The position numbers and the translations under genes were made by a program. The notes beneath the pieces are model-generated. The model made no database searches. It saw only the letters and a program-made list of their open reading frames with translations, and was not told the origin of the DNA. Shown piece by piece: positions 59,601 to 64,000 of a stretch of 64,000 nucleotides of DNA. The stretch's first letter is position 1. Each line of letters starts with the position of its first letter. The stretch spans positions 56,394,984-56,458,983 of the forward strand of contig NC_088300.1 in NCBI RefSeq assembly GCF_032854445.1. The letters run 5' to 3'. This stretch comes from Liolophura sinensis. Lineage: Eukaryota > Mollusca > Polyplacophora > Chitonida > Chitonidae.

Positions 59601-62600
59601 TGTGGTCCATCAGCAGAACTCTATGATGACAAATAGTTTTAATTTTCCACGGTAATTGAATCATGGACTTTCTAATGCGGATTTCTATTGATTTTAGCCT
59701 CGTAGCGATAGCCATCTCTTTTGCCGCCTGGACGCCGTGGTTTTATTCTACACGGCGATTTAATTGGTATCAATTGTCATATCGTTTAGAGGGATCAAGA
59801 GCTCACAAAGAAAACTTAAATAATATGAGCTGGTTGTTCAGATGTCTCCGTGCCCCACGTCGCGTGCTTCTTTTCTAATGAGACAGGGAGACGGACCAGG
59901 AAACACGGCGGACAATGCCGGCCATTGTTGCGCTTTTATTGATATAGGAAAACATTGATGATGTGATGATTTTGTTATCTAATTGGCAGAGGACATTACG
60001 CGATTATTCCACGTCTTATGAAGAATTAAAATGGCCCTCGATTAAACTGATCGGTACGAGGGTTAGAGTGGTATATGGCCCTAGACTCTGTTTACTCTTC
60101 AATAATTACATCTGTAAGACGATGCCAAAATAATAGCCGACAATAAAATATTAAAGAAGTGTTAATTTGCTGGGAGTAGAAAGAGGGAAGGAGGAGTGAG
60201 GGGTGGGTAGGCAGTTTTTAACTCGTCTGCATGCATGGTGGAAGTTGTCCATGCTCAATAAAACATCGGAGCCCAGATCTGAGCTGACGGAATCAATCAC
60301 TGTGCTAACGTCCGCGGAGTTATCAGCGTATGAACCTCAGGAACACAGTTTATTCACACGAGATGGGACCGAGGAGCTCCATTACACCCTATAACTTTGA
60401 CAAATCGCTCCGCGCGCCTGACACATAGTCCCCTCATTCCAATTAAATCGACCGTGAACACGAATTAGCCTATTGGGCGTGTAACGGTAAAATACGGTCC
60501 GGATCAGAAGACAATATGTCGCTTAATCACTCCGCCCCACTGGACTGCCGGGCGAGTCTGAGGGGTGCAATGTTAACAGGCATCCATCTCTGATTGGGGT
60601 CGTGTAGGAACAACCGGTCTCTCTAGAGCCGTAGGCCTATATGGGCTACATCAGCGATTTCAGATGGATTACAGAAAGCAATGAAATAAGTTAAATGTGT
60701 GTCGAGTTCCTTACAATGTGAAGTTTGTATCAACATGCATCAATCTAAAAAGCTAGCTCGTAAAAGTGTGATCGTGTAGACTGGACGAATACATTTAGCA
60801 GATACACGTATGTGGTAGTATCATCTCAGTAAAGAACAGCCTGTGTCATTCCGCCTTAATTGTTCTTCAACCCAAAATGTTAAACATTTTCGGAGGTCGT
60901 TCTCTATACAGCCTTTATAATGAGAGACCCATCCTGCTTGTGAGTTATCTAAGGAATAGCCAGTTTGGTTTCGTGTTTTTTTTTTTTTTATTGTTTTTGG
61001 GGTTTTTGTTTGTTTGTGTTTAATTTGTTTTAGGTCTTTTATTAACGGGCCATTTTGGTAAGGTTACAGCCATATATATCGTGGCGAGATTGTAATTGAA
61101 GTCTTTGTAGGTTTAAACGATTATCTCATCTCAGAAACTTTTGCAGCTGGGAAGATTAAGCAATAAAATATTTCCGGTGCATGTCATAAAATCAACGTAT
61201 ATGTGAAAAAATTAACCCAAAAAATCAAATATAGAGGAAGTAATGACTTTCCTCAAATGCAATTTTTTCATATTTCAAAATACTGTCACAGGTATGTTCG
61301 ACATATTTGGCTGTCCTTGCCCTATTATTTATATTGATCATGTTTCAAATGTTGCATGGTATAAACAAAGCCTAAAACCGGTGTACATGTAGTTAAACCC
61401 CAAGGAATCCTCACGAATGGTGCATAGGCATATATACGATTTGGTTTCCTGCTTTTCTTTCGTTTTGAGACTTGTCCATGCTTGACTCGACAAGAAACAG
61501 TACTATAACAGACAATACAGATATTTCCCTGGTTACTAACGTTCTTTGTATCGTCATAAAAACGTCAGGAATCTACACATAAGGACATTCTCACATGTGT
61601 CTTAGAATTAATAGAGTGACTTCACTTTGTCCTTCTTCGGGTCTACTCAGGCTGATTACAACCGCATGACTCCATTAACTCTCGCTTATTGGTGAACTTG
61701 TGAGAGTCCTTAGCGCTTAAGCAGACTGTTCTACAGAAAGCCCCTCATTATAAAACTGCAAACTGACCAGTTCACATGCTATTATGGTAGCCTGACATTG
61801 TCCAGCAAGTCAACTATCTGTGTCCTTAATGTGTAGGGTAATTACACAACCAGAGAGCCAGGGAAACCATTAACTCGCTGTTTCCAGTGTGTATAGAGTC
61901 ACCGATGTGTACATGAATTTTAATTGGCTGTATTTTATGATCACCTGTTGTTAGGCGTATACGCTTGACGACACGGTAACACAGTTTATTTGCCAACCAT
62001 GTGCACGGGCGAGATATTAACAATGGTAAACACTGGTATTCTTAAGGGCCAAATGCTAAAACATAACGTTAAAAAACGTTCACAAATGGGACAGCAATAG
62101 GTTAAAACATATTTCAGTGGAAAACAGAATGCTCAGTATCCTTTAAAATGTATCATACTTTATTTTCGTGGAGTGTTTTTCGCCAAATAGTTCCAATTGG
62201 ATGGGTTGATGCAGTAATTCACTTTATGAAAGGACAACTGATATGACATTGAGCTGGTACCTAGGGCATCATTTGAGATCAGACCAGGTTAAGATAAGGG
62301 TATACAGCCGAAGGAATTTGAAATGTACTCTGAATTCCCATGTCAAAACTGTTCTAATATGGCATACAATACAGGCATCTGGGAAACCCTCTCATAACAT
62401 AATCCAGCTGTTGTTACTTTTAAGTGGAAATGTCAGAACGATGTGCGCCATGTTTCATATTCTTTACTTCTGGTAATTTTATAGTCAATGCAGAAAATGC
62501 AATTACGTTAAAGCATATGAGTTATCGTGAGATCACAATGGCTCAGGATGCTCTTGATGATATTACTTGTTGAAGTTGTGCTGATAAACTCCAGGACGGG

Positions 62601-64000
62601 CGCGTTTCTAAACAGAAACACTTACCTTCTAATTCTAAGAATTTTCTTGTTACCTAACAAACCAATCAGCATATATTTTTACATACACTTTTTATTTCCT
62701 TTTGACAGGACGATTATAAATGCAAGAAACATTTTCTTGCGTCCTACGAATGAGCGGAGTAAATGGCAGTATATTTTCGAAAAGAATTAATGATGATGGA
62801 ATGTAATTTTCTTACAAATCTACAATAGTAGAAAAAAAACAGCACAAAACAGAAACTACAACTTCCTTAATGATCCAAGAGTAACAAAAAAGTAGAAAAA
62901 TAGATATAAAACAGTTTGAAGCATTTAGTCAAAGTATATTTTCAATTTTCACTACATGTTTTTACTTAACCATTGCAGTTCTCAGCTAATTCTTACAGAG
63001 AATTCTATTTACCTCCCTTTCCTGATGTAATGACCTCTGGATGACTTTTCAAATAACTGTCGTTGGAAAACCCTCAAATATAACCATCTTTAATAAGAAC
63101 GATTGAAGGCCATTTAGTTTAGGGCCAATTTAGAAACAAAAACTTAGGGAAGAAAGAAAATTCTCAACAGTAGCCTATATCTTAGTAACTAGTGCGCATT
63201 AAGACACATGTTTAAAAGGCTTTATTAATGAGCTATAAATAATTTACGGACGGGATTTCCAGTATGTCTTGGAATCGATCAAATGCTGGTTTGCATGATG
63301 AACTTATTACGTGATAATGTTAATCATACATTCATTTGACATCACCGTCCTTGGCGTCAGTAGGGTAAAGGTCATCATTACCGTGATGGTCACCCGCATC
63401 AACATCTCACTCAGCGGCAAGCCTGGACTTCCACCAATAACTCCAGCTGAAACAAAAGTATGTGGATTCATTACATGCATTGTTATAATACCATAACATC
63501 ACTCTATGTTTCTTAAAGTTTGCAATGAGAATAAGTCTCGAGGGTTAATATTTATATGGCGCTCTTCTTCAAACGTGTGCCATATTCCGCTTGTCACGGG
63601 GATAAGGATGGATGCGCGCCGTGTAATGAAAGCAATCTCCTCGTTAGATTAAAGAACAGTTGTGAGCAAAGCGCGGCAGACCTACGAAGTTTTGATCGCC
63701 GGCAACTTATAAACATGATTTGAATACTGATCAAATTTACATGCCTAGAACACTCCTTGTGTCATTACATTATTATTGCATAATTTAAAACTGTTGACCG
63801 CTTCTCTTTCCATGATTCCGCCATAGGGCCTACATTTGTCATTTTACAAACTTTCTTGGCTTGTCTGGTGTTTTGTGCTGAACGTTGTATTTGGAGATTG
63901 GTCTTGCGATTATTGATGGCATCAGTGGCATCCATTATGTGCCAAAGGACTGGCACGCATATATGTCTGTTACAATGTCTAGATATACATGTACAATATG
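56675..64000. other. Non-coding region to the window end, no gene seen
   Basis: No recognisable domain is found on either strand. A GC-richer block at about 59280-60620 contains several homeodomain-like cores (TAATTGG, GATTA, AATTAAA) and no SINE. A T-rich tract lies at 60978-61035. The dispersed repeat at 62100-62172 is the partner of 1750-1835. Confidence 0.4.
62100..62172 (+). repeat. Dispersed repeat, copy 2 (partner at 1750-1835)
   Basis: AAACATATTTCAGTGGAAAA, then AGAATGCTCAGTATCCTTTA and ATGTATCATACTTTATTTT parallel the first copy block by block. Confidence 0.5.

Overview
The window is nuclear DNA from an animal: AT-rich, with spliced genes, long introns, GT-AG junctions, tRNA-derived SINEs and many minisatellites. 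The gene set and repeat style (a PAN-domain secreted protein with an invertebrate-type C-terminal domain, a Not-class homeobox gene, SINEs with a TAAA-rich tail) suggest a lophotrochozoan, most likely a mollusc. The species cannot be settled from sequence alone. No bacterial, viral or CRISPR feature was seen.

Layout. 1-168 is the last exon of a membrane protein resembling the C-terminus of CASD1 (sialic acid O-acetyltransferase family), + strand. 7134-14795 is a minus-strand gene for a secreted PAN/apple-domain protein in four recognisable exons; its introns hold three large minisatellite fields. 20279-27518 is a complete six-exon + strand gene for an acid sphingomyelinase-like phosphodiesterase (SMPDL3 type, 435 codons). 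32348-42023 is a complete nine-exon + strand gene for arsenite methyltransferase (AS3MT, 376 aa) with all four conserved cysteines; its introns hold several SINEs and its last intron is largely a minisatellite that copies the final splice acceptor and the start of the last exon. 50327-52710 is a three-exon + strand homeobox gene of the Not (notochord homeobox) class, with an eh1-like motif and a one-base deficit in the codon for homeodomain Phe20. About 11 kb downstream has no recognisable gene and is poor in SINEs.

The genes do not form a pathway; they are ordinary neighbours. Most of the unusual content is in the repeats: the acceptor-copying minisatellite of AS3MT, a long-terminal-inverted-repeat element at about 44041-44690, two minisatellites whose 24- and 30-base units leave long open frames on both strands, and an apparent excess of the palindrome TAGGCCTA.

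Exon boundaries were read by eye from splice consensus and phase continuity. All family names rest on recognised motifs, not on a database search.
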